From the NCBI RefSeq assembly GCF_016859285.1, contig NC_053407.1:16802632-16866631 (forward strand): a stretch of DNA of 64,000 nucleotides, read 5' to 3'. The notes under the pieces are model-generated. The model saw only the letters and a list, made by a program, of their open reading frames with translations. It did not search any database and was not told the DNA's origin. The position numbers were made by a program, and so were the translations under genes. This document shows, piece by piece, positions 50,668 through 63,484 of this stretch (positions are counted from its first letter, which is position 1; the number at the start of each line of letters is the position of its first letter). The stretch is from Xiphias gladius. Lineage: Eukaryota > Chordata > Actinopteri > Istiophoriformes > Xiphiidae.

Positions 50668-51195
50668 CCAGTGGTGGAAAGTAGCGACCTACTTTACTTT
50701 ATACTTCACTTGAGCGTTTCCATTTTATCCTTCGTTGAACTTCTTGACGGCTTTAGTTACTGATTTCGTGGCATATTAAGATCTTACATAACGAAACATA
50801 TGATAGCACTGTTGAAGATTTAAACCAGTGGTCACCATCCATTAAGGCTTGTGGCTCCTTCCCGAAAAAGCAGCGTTTATTCGGGGGCCCCTTGTTAGAT
50901 CTTAGATGAGTTGTGACGGTTCAACCCAAGACTGATTTCCCCTCCACACTTCTGTGATGGACCGAAGATGTAACATTAGCCCTTATTAAGAGAAAAAAAA
51001 AAGAAGAAGATCAAAACAATGAATGTTAACGTGCTCAGCAAAACTTTGTGTTTTCTTCTTTCCAACCCCCTCAGATTGATCTTGTGACCTTTGGAGGGGG
51101 TCTGACCCCTAGGTTGAGAACCACGGCGCTAAATTACCAAACCGCATCTTAAGTGGTTAAAAACCAGCTGCACCTTGACCGGCTAAAATGCTGCC
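50668..51195. repeat. GTGGTGGAA-family repeat interrupted by another insertion
   Basis: The left part (50668-50821) starts CCAGTGGTGGAAAGTAG and reads TACTTTATACTTCACTTGAG. The right part (51132-51195) resumes with CCAGCTGCACCTTGACCGGC and AAAATGCTGC, in the order of the full-length copy's family. The middle is a second repeat. The two parts form one element split by a younger insertion. Confidence 0.65.
50822..51131. mobile_element. Younger non-autonomous element nested in the repeat at 50668-51195
   Basis: It starts AAACCAGTGGTCACCATCC and ends GGTTGAGAACCACGGCGCTA. The ends are imperfect inverted repeats around ACCAGTGGT and ACCACGG. The inner TGTGACCTTTGGAGGGGGTC is typical of a common vertebrate MITE type. 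It splits an older repeat, so it inserted later. It has no coding capacity. Confidence 0.6.
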
Positions 51196-53090
51196 GCACC
51201 ATTTTGTCAGGTATAACTAGGATGACACCCAAGAGAGTGCAGACCTCCACCAAGGCCAATGGCAAACAACATACACCAGACTTCAGAGGGGGGGGGGTTT
51301 AAAAAAAAATTCAAATTCAAAAAGGTAGGACCCGGATGAGCCAGGCTGCAGGAGGTAGTTGTTACAATATGACCTGTTAGCTCCAGTTATTAGGCGGATG
51401 TCTGAGAAGGAAGTAATACGACTTTTTCTTCTTTTTCTTTTTCCATTTAGGGGTGAGATGTTCCCACAGAGTGATGGAAGGTTTTCGAAGCTTACATTTC
51501 TCAGGTCTTTTGCATTGCTTGGGGAATTTCATTTTTTTCATGTATAAAATGGCGGGACCGCTGATCTTGGAAAAAGAAATGCATCAGGCCAAAATATATC
51601 TCCATAAGACTGTATTACTGTTACTACTGCTGGCTTTACTGCGTCTAAGCTTTTCTTTGAGAATACACCTTTTTGAAAAGCTACTATTTATCATGAAAAG
51701 GCTAGCCGGGCATGTTTGCCCTCTCTCGCAGATTTTTTTTCCCGCTAAAATGTTTGCTACTGTTGGAGGAACAGCAAACACCGTTTTCACCTTTCGGAGA
51801 AACAGTTTACGTGGCAGTTCACTAACAGCGGCTCAATTAGTCTGTGATGAAGCGTTGAGTGAACACGTTCAAGTTTGAATGTTGTTACGAATGTTTGTCC
51901 AGAGGCCATTTTGATTAGAGCAGCTGTATTAACTAAAGTGGAAGCTGTCGGGTGAAGTAATTACAGTATGTGGCAACACTTTGGCCACATTTTTATGGTT
52001 TCCTGTTCACTTTTCCCTCATAAATAACTAAAAGTAAAACATTACTGCGTATAAAATTTGTCTTTACAGTATGTCATTGTTAAAGTGACTACAGTTTGCA
52101 TTATACATTTGTTCATCATTAGCATCATCATCACCTTTGTGGACGTTCAGTCCTCCTCGCTTGGTGGCCATTGCAGTTGCCCATTGTATTGTTATCTATT
52201 TGCCGATTATGACTGAAACATACTTGATAGTAAACTGCAAGCAACGCTCGGTGGGTTGGTGTTTAATTGCAAATAAAGTATGAAGTGGTCAAAGCAAATC
52301 GAGAGTGTTGGCACTGTCGGTTTTTAAATTTCATGCACACATTATCTGCACAGTTTTATTTCACAGACACGAATAAAGGTTTCATTTACATAAAGTGAAA
52401 AGTGCAGCTGGAGCCTTGAGAGTGCACATAATGATGAGAACAATCTCAATCATATTTACCCTGGTAATAATATCTAATACTGTCTAACGCATTTTATATA
52501 GACTGATGTGATTCGACAAATTCATGTATTTTCCTAAATCTCAAATGCATCCCATATTGGCATTCTTCTTCTCCATTTTGGGATTGTTATTGTTGAAAAA
52601 CCTGCATCCAAGCGTGAAAATCTAAATGTCAGCAGGCCGAGCTTAGTCACTCCAGCATATTCATATTCACTGAAACATATACAGTGAGTCCCAGAACATA
52701 AGTCAAAGTTTTCCACTGAGGATTTAGTGCATTATTTTTTTTCTGCTAGAGTTGTTGCGTAACAGTTCGTCTTACCAAGGCACCCATTAGGCTAATTGAG
52801 GCCTCTTGATTAAAAGAGAAAACCCTTGCCTGCAGCATCCTCTGTTTCGAGGATGGTGGCTGTGTGTGTGTGTGTGTGTTTAGCCTTTCGACAAGGACAC
52901 TTTCCTAGAGATTCGCAGTTGTATTTTGTGGTTATTTGATGTGAAAGCATCAGGATTGAGGTGTGTATCAGCGAGTATTGTTAACAGAGGCAGATGCTGC
53001 TGATACCGTAGGTGTTGTCAAGCTCAAGCTTTCGTCTTGTTGAGTGTCATCGTGCTATTGTTAGATTTTTCAACCACCTGACAACCACAC

Positions 53091-53140
<50 letters not shown>

Positions 53141-55555
53141 TGGCAGAAACACACTTTACACTAATTTTTCAAAGCATGTTGTATTTACATTCACAAGAGC
53201 TTAGAATTGATAGTAATCATGACATGTTTTCATAAGAGGCTGTTTCTGCGGCTGCTTCAGTACACGAGCCAAAAGTTAAAATTTTGAATAAAGTTGTAAT
53301 TTATTATTCATTGTTTACATGGTATCAATTATTTATTTCAGCCCAGTGAGATATATGATTGATTGAAAATGTTAGATTCATTCCAGTCCAGCAGAATGTA
53401 TTTTGTTGTATTGGATAATGTTTGAAGATGACAAGGAAACGGTGCCTTGAAAAATGTTTTGTGCTGCTGCTATTTTTGGCAGAGTTGTTTTGAATTGCAG
53501 AGGGGTGTCGACTTTAGTGCTTTTTGGTCACTATTTTTGATTCATTTAAAAATTTTCAAAAACAAGCTTCTCCGGTCAGTCTTCACATTCACTGCGTGTA
53601 AATTGTGCACCGTGTGACAGAGACATTCTTACACCAAGCTGCCCTTCGCTGCAGCTACAGGCTCCGGTTGGCCACTAATTGGCTGTGTGCAGTTGCGACA
53701 GTTTTCTCCTTGAGACCTGCAGAGCGACCTTCTGATATATTTCAGGAATGTGATTGCTGTCTACAAGGAAAAGCCATCTTTTATTTCTTGCTGTCCACTT
53801 TAATGTAAATGATCGCTCATATGGTTAAAATGTTAAAGTCAGTGCTTTCACTTAAAAGGAACACTGACGATCATTCTTGTCCTCATGAGGAGCACTACTT
53901 CACATATGTAAATAGTTGTAGGATGTCTCCTGTGGTTCTGGAGGGAGCTTTCCAAAGTTTGAGAAAAACAAAATAGCCCTGATGACAGGATAAAAGATGT
54001 AGTTGCATTATGGGAAATGTAGGATCCAGCATGTCTTGAGCTTGATCCATACCGCTGCTTTGATTTCGACTATTCTCTTTCAAGTCTGTCTCTTGAGAGT
54101 CCTCCAAAAATACGGAAGTGCAACACTAAATAACTGGAATATCCCTTTAAGTATCTGCCAAGCTAGAGGTTGAAAATAAGCCTTTTGATCCACCTAATGG
54201 TTTAGAAGGCTGGTATTTATTGCTTTTGTATTAAGCCAGAAAGGGCCATTTCTCTTGAAAATCAGACCATATTTTGTTGCATCTTGGCTGCTTTGTATAT
54301 TTTCATTACGTATGCAGTCATAAAAACTTTAAATTTAGGAAAAATTTACAGTTTTGGCCTCCCTGCCTCAGCAGTGTTTGCTGTTAGAGAATATATACTA
54401 AATCAGTATCAATATCAAGTTGCAAGCTGATGGAAGCTGATGGAAAGTTCTGTAGCTTTTAAAATATATGATAAAACCTTAAGTAGCAGCCTGGAAGAAC
54501 TTTAAAAAAAAAAAAGATCCATGTTGCACATTATTTGTTGCATATTTACTTTCTTCATTTAGTTGAAAATGTGTTCGCTGAATTATTTAATATTTAGCAT
54601 CACATTTTACAGCTTCTCAAATTCTCCATGCCTCCTTTGTACTCCTGAATAATAATTTACTGTTGAAATCTAAAAGCCAAACCTGAAGCTCTAAATCTGC
54701 TGCATGGATAAAAATATGAGATGTTTTTTTTTTGCTCGTGTGGTCCATTAGTTTCTCGGGTCAATACCTCACATCTTACTGAGTGAGCACTTAGTACAAT
54801 AAAGTGTATAATGTAATGAGAACGTATTATGAGCCGTGAATAGAAAACTGACAGCTGGAAACTTCATGCTCTTCCCCTCACGGCGCTTCACTACTTAAAT
54901 GAGAATGTTGAAAAGTTAAAAGAGTATTTTATGGAAAATAATATAGTCAGTATATCAGAGCCGATTAGTATGAGGAGCTCCGATCAATTTTAATTTCACT
55001 GGTAGGAATTAATGATGTATCCTTTTTAAATGATACATATAGATCACGCAGGTTAATCATCACAAAGTGTATATTTGTATTCAGTTGTCCTTTGGTTCTT
55101 ATGGATATAAATCCTTTTCCAAAAATTGGAAAAGTTTAATAGATAACATTGTAACATGGTAAACTTTTTTAGTTTGTCAGAATCTATTACAGCTTTTAAA
55201 AACAGGTGTAAAAACCTATTATTCATTAAAGTGGAAAGAGGTGGGATCTGCATGTCACAACTTTCATTAGTCTTTAGGACCAATAAGGAAATAAGTTTTA
55301 TTAACTGTTGGTGTTTTTATCCTGTGTCATGCTTCAGTTTAAGGCATAACATTGTTTGTATTGCGTATTTTTTTTATTTCATTGTATATTTTTTGCTTCT
55401 GAATGTCCACGTCTCTTATTGGACTTAAAACAAGTGTGTTTTCTGTGGGTTGTTTGACAGAATAAAACCAAACCAAATATAATGCAAGAATACTGGACAC
55501 AGCAGCTCTCTAAAAGGGCTGTAAAGTCTGTAAAAAGAAAGCAAGAAACACTCGT
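51196..55555. other. Intergenic sequence between st8sia2 promoter and slco3a1 3' end
   Basis: Mostly AT-rich with no gene recognised. It contains a TG microsatellite at 52862-52879 and a CA microsatellite at about 53086-53135. An open frame of 141 codons at 51453-51878 has no domain, signal or splice context and is taken as chance. Confidence 0.5.
53086..53135. repeat. CA dinucleotide microsatellite
   Basis: A nearly pure AC run of about 50 bases with one early G interruption. A shorter TG run lies nearby at 52862-52879. Confidence 0.9.
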
Positions 55556-55559
55556 ATTT

Positions 55560-57049
55560 CAATTTATTTTCTGAAAAATTATTTATTTCCAGAGTAAAAT
55601 AAAAGATATGTTGCCATACAAAAAGTGTAAGAAAAGGGACAATGTCAAAACCGTAACTGCAGAGAGATCAGTAGAGTAGCAGGTCGTATGTGCCGAGTCG
55701 CGTTAAAGAGTTCTTCAAACACAGGTCCCGGAATAAATTCAGCGTTCTTCACTTTGTTTGACCATTCATACACAGCCTCCTCTAGCGTTCCTGTTACCTT
55801 TATCCCAAATATTAAAGGCCTAGCTTGAAGACACAGATTGTGTTTTTTCCCCCCAGTAATGCAACATACTACTCTCATTGCTATGAATTGTCCCAAATCT
55901 TTTGTGACATCAGACACACACATCTCTTGTATATAATTTATATTTTACCTTTCAAACACAATCTAAGGAAACATTCTGGGCCTAATGAAATAAATATATT
56001 ACTCCTAATCTTTTTTACTTGAATGTCAAAACACATAAAAATATTACTCTTGATTTTCATCTTTGCTTTCTCACTAGGTGCAAAAGTCAAAAGAAAATAT
56101 AATTAACATTCTTAACTGAATAATCCCTTATTAAGACATATTAGGCTGAATAAATTCTGCAGATGTAAAAAACAAACATGGAAAATGAAACAAACTGCTA
56201 TAATGAAAAACAAACTTGTAGTCTGACACAAGACTAGTAAAGAACATGGACGCATCGGATATGAATTGCACATTTGCACCTATGAGACAAGACTTCATAG
56301 TCTAGTCTAAGGAGTATCAAAAACAGTGCCTATGATCCAGCAAGAGAACAAGAAACTGAACAGTGCATGATGACATGCAAACACTATCTTGTTTAAAGTC
56401 ATGAAACTGGATTTTCTGACAGTTAAAACATCTAACAGGCCACTATAATAACCCAGTCAGAGTGTTTCTGTTCTCTTTTTATACGGAACCTATCTGCATC
56501 GTACTAAAATGCATTAACCGATGAACTATTAGTGTGTAAACACTTGGCAACTTTTAAATATGAATAACTGAAGAGCCATCCCAACTTTCAAATCTCATTT
56601 GGGAGAGTGACAGGCAGAGCACACAGTGCACTGACTGAAAGGAAACTGTCATATCCCACACAGATCACTGGGATCCTGACAGACCTAAAAACAATATGGC
56701 AACTATAGTTGTAGTAGCATCATGTCCACTCACTAATAATCAACTAGGACTCAGCCAGACAGTACTGCAGAGGTCTTCTACCACCAAGTCAACACAGGAA
56801 TCACCGGCAACACTGGACAACACCTCGCTGATTAATGTAAACGACTAAAAATGGACCCTTTCGAAAGTTTACCGAGGACATGGAGCCAAGTGGAGTGCAG
56901 CGTCTCCTATGACCTGGAGGGCCCGTTAAATAGATCGCCTTTATCAAAAACAATTTTGTTTCATCCTTTCAAGAAAAGTAGAATAAAATCATAAAATATT
57001 CCTTTGAGAGAATATGAATGTCCACATTGTCCTTTTCTTGATTTACAAA
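55560..57049 (-). other. slco3a1: slco3a1 3' UTR (inferred extent)
   Basis: The stretch runs from the slco3a1 stop codon to two minus-strand AATAAA signals (plus-strand TTTATT at 55563-55568 and 55582-55587). It is non-coding, except for an unexplained open frame at 55645-55923 near its end. The border rests on the signals alone. Confidence 0.5.
55645..55923 (-). other. Unrecognised open frame of 92 codons within inferred slco3a1 3' UTR
   Basis: An ATG-started frame (MCVSDVTKDLG at its start, FIPGPVFEELFNATRHI inside) is more coding-like in codon use than its AT-rich surroundings. I do not recognise the protein. It could be chance, a fragment of a retrocopy, or an alternative last exon of slco3a1. 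No good acceptor was seen just upstream. Confidence 0.2.
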
Positions 57050-60000
57050 CTATAAAACTGACTCCATATTTTCACAAAACTCATGGTCCTCTAGGTTATA
57101 TATAAACTTCGTCCGGTCGACTAGTTTGGGGCCGTCCGTGAGAGAGGGGTAAAACTCAGTCGGAGTCATGTGGCACTCGTGGCCTTTGATGTACTTCTTG
57201 TAGTTCCTGCGTAAGCAATACCATGTGGTGGTGTAGAGGAGGAAGGCGACGCCCTTCAGGATGATGGCAAGGCTCACATACAGATGCCTGTAGGCTATGT
57301 TGTCATACAGCAGGCAAGCGCCCCTGTCGCCACAGTCTGAACTCCAGAAAAGGCAAGTAGAGTCGATCCCAGCACCGAAGATCAGAGGAGGAGGGATGAA
57401 TCCTGTAAAACAGCGCCCACAAAATCATTCTCCTTCCATATCATAACTTTATGTGCATTCTGGGTTAATGCTAATTCACCTCTTCCCCCCCTTTTACTGA
57501 TTTTTTTCCCTCCTTTCTTTTCATTATTTTATTACTGTACCCGGACACAGTATACTTGTGCCAACAGCCTCGGTAAATCACTTCTCAAATTTAAAACCAC
57601 TACTCACTCGCCAGACCCGATCTCAAGACTTTTTAACTCTAGCAACCTCTCAGGTAAACGCTGTACTTGGGAAGACTGTCTCCCACTACTTTGCACCTTA
57701 TAAACGGAATCAATTATAGAGGATTTCAAGACTTGAATGTCTCATCTCACTGGCCCATTTTAAACTCTTAACTTTGCATCTATTTAGTGATGTCTGTGAT
57801 TATCACTGATGCTGTATTTGCTTTCGTTATGTCTGGCTATTTTTGTTTTATTTTCTTTCTGCTGTATGTGTGTGTTCTCTTGAGAACTGAGATCTTGATC
57901 TCAATGAGACTACCTGATTAAATAAAGGTTACATAACTGCTCTACATTTACACGCAGAATAATTTGCGTACCAGCACTTCTGAAGCTCACTATCATATTA
58001 TTTCTCTCTCTGTCTATATCTATAACTGGCTGCTGGCAGTAGCTTCTCATTCACCATACAGTCATAAGAGTGATGCACAAAAAATAGCTTGGAAAAGAGG
58101 AGCAATAGCGGAAGAGTTATAGGGCCTGTCCTAATACCAACATAAACACAAAAAAGTGTATGACATGTTGGATTTAGCATGAATATTATTATTATTCAAG
58201 CTCAAACACTACACAATTATGGCAGAACCTCCATTATATTACATCAGAAATCTATTCTTCAAGATATCTTATATCAGACATTGTCGACATAAATATTAAA
58301 TACAATATTCTTTTGTCAGTGATTAAAGAAAAAAAAAATTCTTTACCAAAACATTTCCCAAACACAGAAATCTTTCAAAATAATATCACGCTATGTCTTT
58401 TATGTGCAGTATGCCTACGTGCTTCTTGATAACTGGATTTTGACTTTTCTTACTTCCATTTCTCCTCCCACCTCCATCTGTTTTTCCACTGTCATCAGCT
58501 GTAATGCTGTATAGTTTTCCCCAGTTTATCTGTGCTGTGTGTGGAAATAAGTAAAACCAATAAAGCATCTGAGGTTGATTGAGCCACCTATGCGCGTGAG
58601 GGATGAGATTATCTGAGCGTGGGCCAGTGAGGTCTGGTAAAACCTCCACAAACTGTGGCGGATGCTGCAAGCGTGTAAGCGTGAGACAGATCCAGTCTAT
58701 CGAAAAATTAATGTTTTATCTGATAAAAGCTGTTGAACAATTCTTACCAAGGAGTCGTAACAAAAGAAACAACACTCCAAGCGCGTACGATTTCAGTTCA
58801 GGGCTCACGGTCCTTCAAGAGAAGCAGACAGAATAAATCACTGTGTTTTATTTTCAAAATAGATTCTGTGACTGATCAAACCTGTTCAGGTATTCTTCCC
58901 AAACGCTGTATTCTCATACTTTTAAATCCACAAAACGTACCTGATTAGGATGATAACAGAGGGAGTCTGGGCCATGGCTCCGACCAGGCTGCAGGCACAG
59001 ATCACACACAGGAAGATGAGGAAAGCCTCCTGGCAGCCCGGCGTCGGACATTTCCCCGGAACCGCTGTGGCCAATTCGTTTTCAGCGGATACACAGGAAC
59101 ATCCTGTCAGGTTCTGTAAATGAAATTACAGGGAGCACGTTACATCTGATGGCACACCATTTTCAAATTCGGACGAAAGCCCGGGATCGCCACATTGGAA
59201 CTAAATGATCTGCACTTTAAAAAGAATAACATTCATGCTAAAACTCCTGCGGTGAGACAGCAGTGACGGTGAGATTTTACGCTGCTGAGCTGAGTGCAAT
59301 CCTCTCTGCATGTGATTCGAATATAGAGGACATCAATCTGCAGTCTTCATCTGATCTCAGAACAGCAACAGTACAACTTGATTGCCCGGCAAAGGGCTAG
59401 CTAGTGACAGAATTCAGAAAAACTGGGACTTTTTTGACTTTGAACATTAAATTAAAAAAAAGCACGTAGAACATTTTTAATGAGTTCAAAGAAAAATTTG
59501 CATCATCTGTGATTAAAATGTTAGTTTTCCTGCAGTACAATGGGGTAGATAACTATCCCCTGCAGAGATTGTGATTCCATTTACTCTCACTGATCACACA
59601 GCAATCGTAGGGGAAAGACCTGAGAGTTAGTCGACGTGGTCCGAGCGCTTCCTGTTCGGGTGCAGCCGGCGAAGCAGGCGGACAGGTAGGTGACACCGTT
59701 GGAGCCGCACACGGGGCTGATGGAGGAGGTGAAGCAGTTGCAGTGACTGATGCACTGAGCTTCTGGTTTCTCGCCCACCTGCAGCGTCCTGAACGGAGAC
59801 ACAGAAAAACCTGAGCATCCTTTCCCACGGTAAGTACCAACTATATCTGTACAAGGCACATACAAAATCATAGAAGCACTCTCGCTCCTTTATCAGTGAT
59901 ACTACGGGTCTCTGGTTCTCCTCTAACATCTCCATGGAAACTGCACTGCACAGCTGCACCTGCTCTGGAGCAGGTTGGGTTCAGGCTATCAAAATCGAAA

Positions 60001-63000
60001 AGTAGTAAAAGCCTAAAGTCACTATTTCTACAAGACAAGTATCAAGTATTTTACTGGGGCTAAAGAAGAAACCTTGGACTCGCGCAGATGAAAAAAATTA
60101 ATCCTCTTTCGGTGGATCCATGAAAACCTCCTCCTAACACAACGGTACAGAGAAATGTTTGCGTTTTTCCAATGAAAAGATCAGCAAAAAAATAAAAGGA
60201 AACGACAACAGCTGTATGGATCAGTAACAGCTCCTGACGTTTTCTATGTAACACTCACAGTGGATTTGCTTGTACACACCATGAATTGAGGAATAATGTA
60301 TACATGTTTGTAAAATGTGTCCTTCATAATATCGTTACTGTGTAAAGGATCAGTGATTCCCCCCTTTTCTCCCCTCTCTCTTCTTTTCTATCCTCCCTCT
60401 TATAGCTCAGGCTTATGATGTGTGATGCTATGATACTGTTGTTTGGGCATTGTACAAAATACAAAATATAATTATTTTACAAACTGTCGAGTCTTGACTT
60501 CTTCTTTCAGCAGAAATGTACTGATTGAAATCATAATTGTGCGAGGTTTTTTTAGTTATTGTATGGCTCGTTGTTTCTTTATACTAAGTATCATTACGGT
60601 AAAACGTAGGCATTGTACCAGCACTGATATATTGTGTTTCTGATCCATTATTATTCTTGTGTATTTGTATTTTATTTCCTTTTTTGGACTTTCTAAAAAT
60701 CTCACGTTATTCTACTTTAATTGATTTTATTTTCCTTTTTTATTTTGCTTTTAAATGTTGCTCTAATCTATTTCTTCTGCTTATGTAAATATTCTGTACC
60801 AATAAATTTGCTTTGCCTAATATTAAAAACTTTAAAATGATTCCCAGCTCTAGACAGCAGTCGGCTACAATGAATTAACTGACAGTGATCAAATGAGGGT
60901 GATATAATGGATGTCTCTGTATATAAAACAGCAGCACGGAGTAACAGTTGACCAGTTAATTAATCTAATTAAACGTCCAGTCTGTTGCATTCATATTCAG
61001 TCTGTGCAGCACTCAGGAACACAAGGCCAAGTTCAAAAATCTTTTCATAGACTCTGTGACATGACGCAAAGTAGTCTGGACAAGCCCACCGTGCCCCAGT
61101 GACCGTCAGGGGTAAGAATTTTTATTTACACATCTAGAATCTCAATAAAGTCCTCTAACCTTGGCAGCAGTGTTAATTTTCATTGCTATACTGTTGTTAA
61201 ATGCTCATATAGACTAATTACAATAACTGGGTCCTTATGATAGGACACAAATGTTAACAATGCATTTTCATTTCACAACTTAAGGCAATAAAGCACACAC
61301 TGCCAGGTGCAATAATAAGAATACTCTGTTCCTGATCTGCTGAAGTTTCATGTGGTTGGTTAATTGTTACAATGCCAGCTTTCTCATGAAAATGGATTCA
61401 GCTACGTTTTGAACCCGGAGAACTCTGTGATTATGTTGAACTTCATGTGAGCAGCTCAACATGCCCTAGTCACTTTATAGCGCTCCAACCCAGTGGTTCA
61501 CATCCTTTTCTCCCCTTTCCTCTTCTGTTAATCATCTCAAAAAAGCCTAAAATCTCCTGCCTTAACCTGTATTCAGCATTAAATACACACAGCTGCCATA
61601 TATTCAGGTTCTCTCTTACTCATTGCCATATGTGACCGTCACTCCGGCGACGGGGCCTGTGTCACAGCCCAGGAACAGGAAGGAGACGTAGCAGGCAGTG
61701 GATATCAGGTTGACCAACATGGCCATGCGGATAGCTCCCAGCGCCGACAGGTTCAGCTTCTTCACCAGCAGACCGCCCATGAAGATCCCCAGACATGCAC
61801 AAGGAATAGCCGTCATACCTTGAAAAGAAAATGACCCAGAACTGGTTTATTGTGCTGGATATACTAGAGTGCGTGGCCATGCGTGTGTGAGCTTGTGCAC
61901 GTTTGCTCTGAATGCAGACCTAACAGCTGGTTTGCTGAGGTGGTGGTGAGGTTGAACTGCTGCTCGAGGTACTTCCCCAGAAAGGCTGCAAAGCCGGCCA
62001 CAACAGCGATCTCCATACAGGCTGCCAGGATGATGCAGGTGAACACTGGGTTGGACAGGAGGTGCTTGGTCACCTTGGGGATCACTAGCCATAAAGAAAT
62101 AAGGAAGACCATTACTATCCTAGGATACTGGTTAGCAGGACAGACAGGATTCTCTTGTTGCCTCTACCTGTACCTGCTATGATCTCAGATGATTAAATTT
62201 GTCCAGCAATCAAGTGAAATCTCAATGGACAAAATGGAGGGTTCTAAAACCTTTTTCTTTTTTTCTACAGTTGTGCACAACAAAACACATTTGAGCTAAT
62301 TCCAATGACTAAAAACTCGTTTAGGTTCATGAAGTAGCTTATGTAACAGCAAATTTTCATTACGTTGAGTGCTTCTACTTTTAAAACAAGCAGCTGCAGT
62401 GGTGGAACAAATTGCAACTAAGTACATTTAGTCAAGTACAAGTACTTTTAAAGTACTTCACTTGAGTACTTCCCTTCGATACCACTTTATAATTTTACTC
62501 TAATAGATTTCAGAAGGAAATCTTGTACTTTTTTAATCCACTACATACTATAGTTACTTTGCAGATAATGATTTTACACACAAAGCATGTGACAAGTGTA
62601 TAAAAAATGCCATTTTATAGCTCAAACTATCCAACATGATGAAAAAAGAAAAATAATAGTTGAAATTATCTCAATCTGCAGCAGCTACAAAATTAAAATG
62701 CTGCTTACTTACTACAGTAGTATAATGTATAAAAATTTAACTCCGGCAAGGAAAACTACGCAAAATGTGTGAGTAAATTTTGCCGATAGCATTTTCGTAG
62801 TTTTGTTTAAGTTACATGCTTGATTCAGAATTGTTACCTGTAATAGAGTATTTTTACATTTTGGTATCACAACTGTTACGTAATTAAAGGAGCTGAATAC
62901 TTTTTCCTCTTAAATTAATCAATATATCAAATTTATTCTAACTTTGAACGTGACTGTTCCTCACATAAAAACACTGCAGCACTACACTGGATCTTGCACG

Positions 63001-63484
63001 CTCACCCCTGAGTTGCTGACAGCAGGTGGGGCTGTTGGCAGGCTCGTGGTTTTGGACAACCCCATTGCTGGGCTTTGGAGTCTCATAGTCTGGATTCAGA
63101 GAGGGAGGGAGCATAACCTGCTCGCTGTCTGCCCCTTCCTCTCTCTCCCTGGTCGGCAGCGACTGAGGGAAGCCAAACATCAAGACGGCAGAGCCAAAGA
63201 GTAAGGCACCGCACAGGAGGAAGCCTGCCCACCAGGCCCCGATCCACCGCGGGTCATCTGGAGTGATGCTCAGCTTACCTGTGGAGAGGCACCGCAGAAG
63301 TCAATAAACCACATGCACGGTAAAAAAAACAAAACAAAAACAAAACACAGGAAATAACGCCACACTGGAGCAATATTAAACTCACTGGTGTCAATGAAGA
63401 TAACGTCCACGTAGAATTTAGTGCAGAGGGAGCCAAGGATGAAGCCACAGGCAGGCCCAAACACCAGCGTAGAAAAGAGAATCC
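57050..63484 (-). CDS. slco3a1: slco3a1: solute carrier organic anion transporter 3A1 (3' eight coding exons; partial)
   Basis: Exons in transcript order: 63386-63484, 63006-63278, 61920-62084, 61620-61818, 59620-59788, 58941-59113, 58748-58812 and 57050-57402. All phases match. They give about 498 residues, the last 70 percent of a protein of roughly 710. It is a plasma-membrane transporter of the OATP family; mammalian SLCO3A1 carries prostaglandins, thyroid hormone and other anions. Landmarks are the family signature region (DDPRWIGAWWAGFLLCGALL), the helix GFAAFLGKYLEQQFNLTT, ANQLLGMTAIPCACLGIF, and a Kazal-like extracellular loop (PVCGSNGVTYLSACFAGC, NLTGCSC). Next come PGKCPTPGCQEAFLIFLC, GAMAQTPSVIILIR and the tail HEFCENMESVL, which is diagnostic for SLCO3A1. 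The first exons lie beyond the window. Confidence 0.94.
57403..58747 (-). other. slco3a1: Last slco3a1 intron
   Basis: Intron of 1.35 kb, AT-rich, with no exon-like segment recognised. A run of TCTCTCTCTG-type pyrimidines occurs near 58002. Confidence 0.7.
62397..62911. repeat. Near full-length teleost GTGGTGGAA-family repeat
   Basis: It starts CAGTGGTGGAACAAATTGCA and runs through AAGTACATTTAGTCAAGTAC. It ends near TAATAGAGTATTTTTACATT and GAGCTGAATACTTTTTCCTC, the order known for this very common percomorph repeat. It is about 515 bases long and lies in an slco3a1 intron between exons 63006-63278 and 61920-62084. Confidence 0.75.

Noticed and set aside
51453..51878. 141-codon plus-strand open frame with a hydrophobic run
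   Set aside because: The leucine run reflects a CTG/TTA-rich stretch; no signal peptide logic, promoter or known family.
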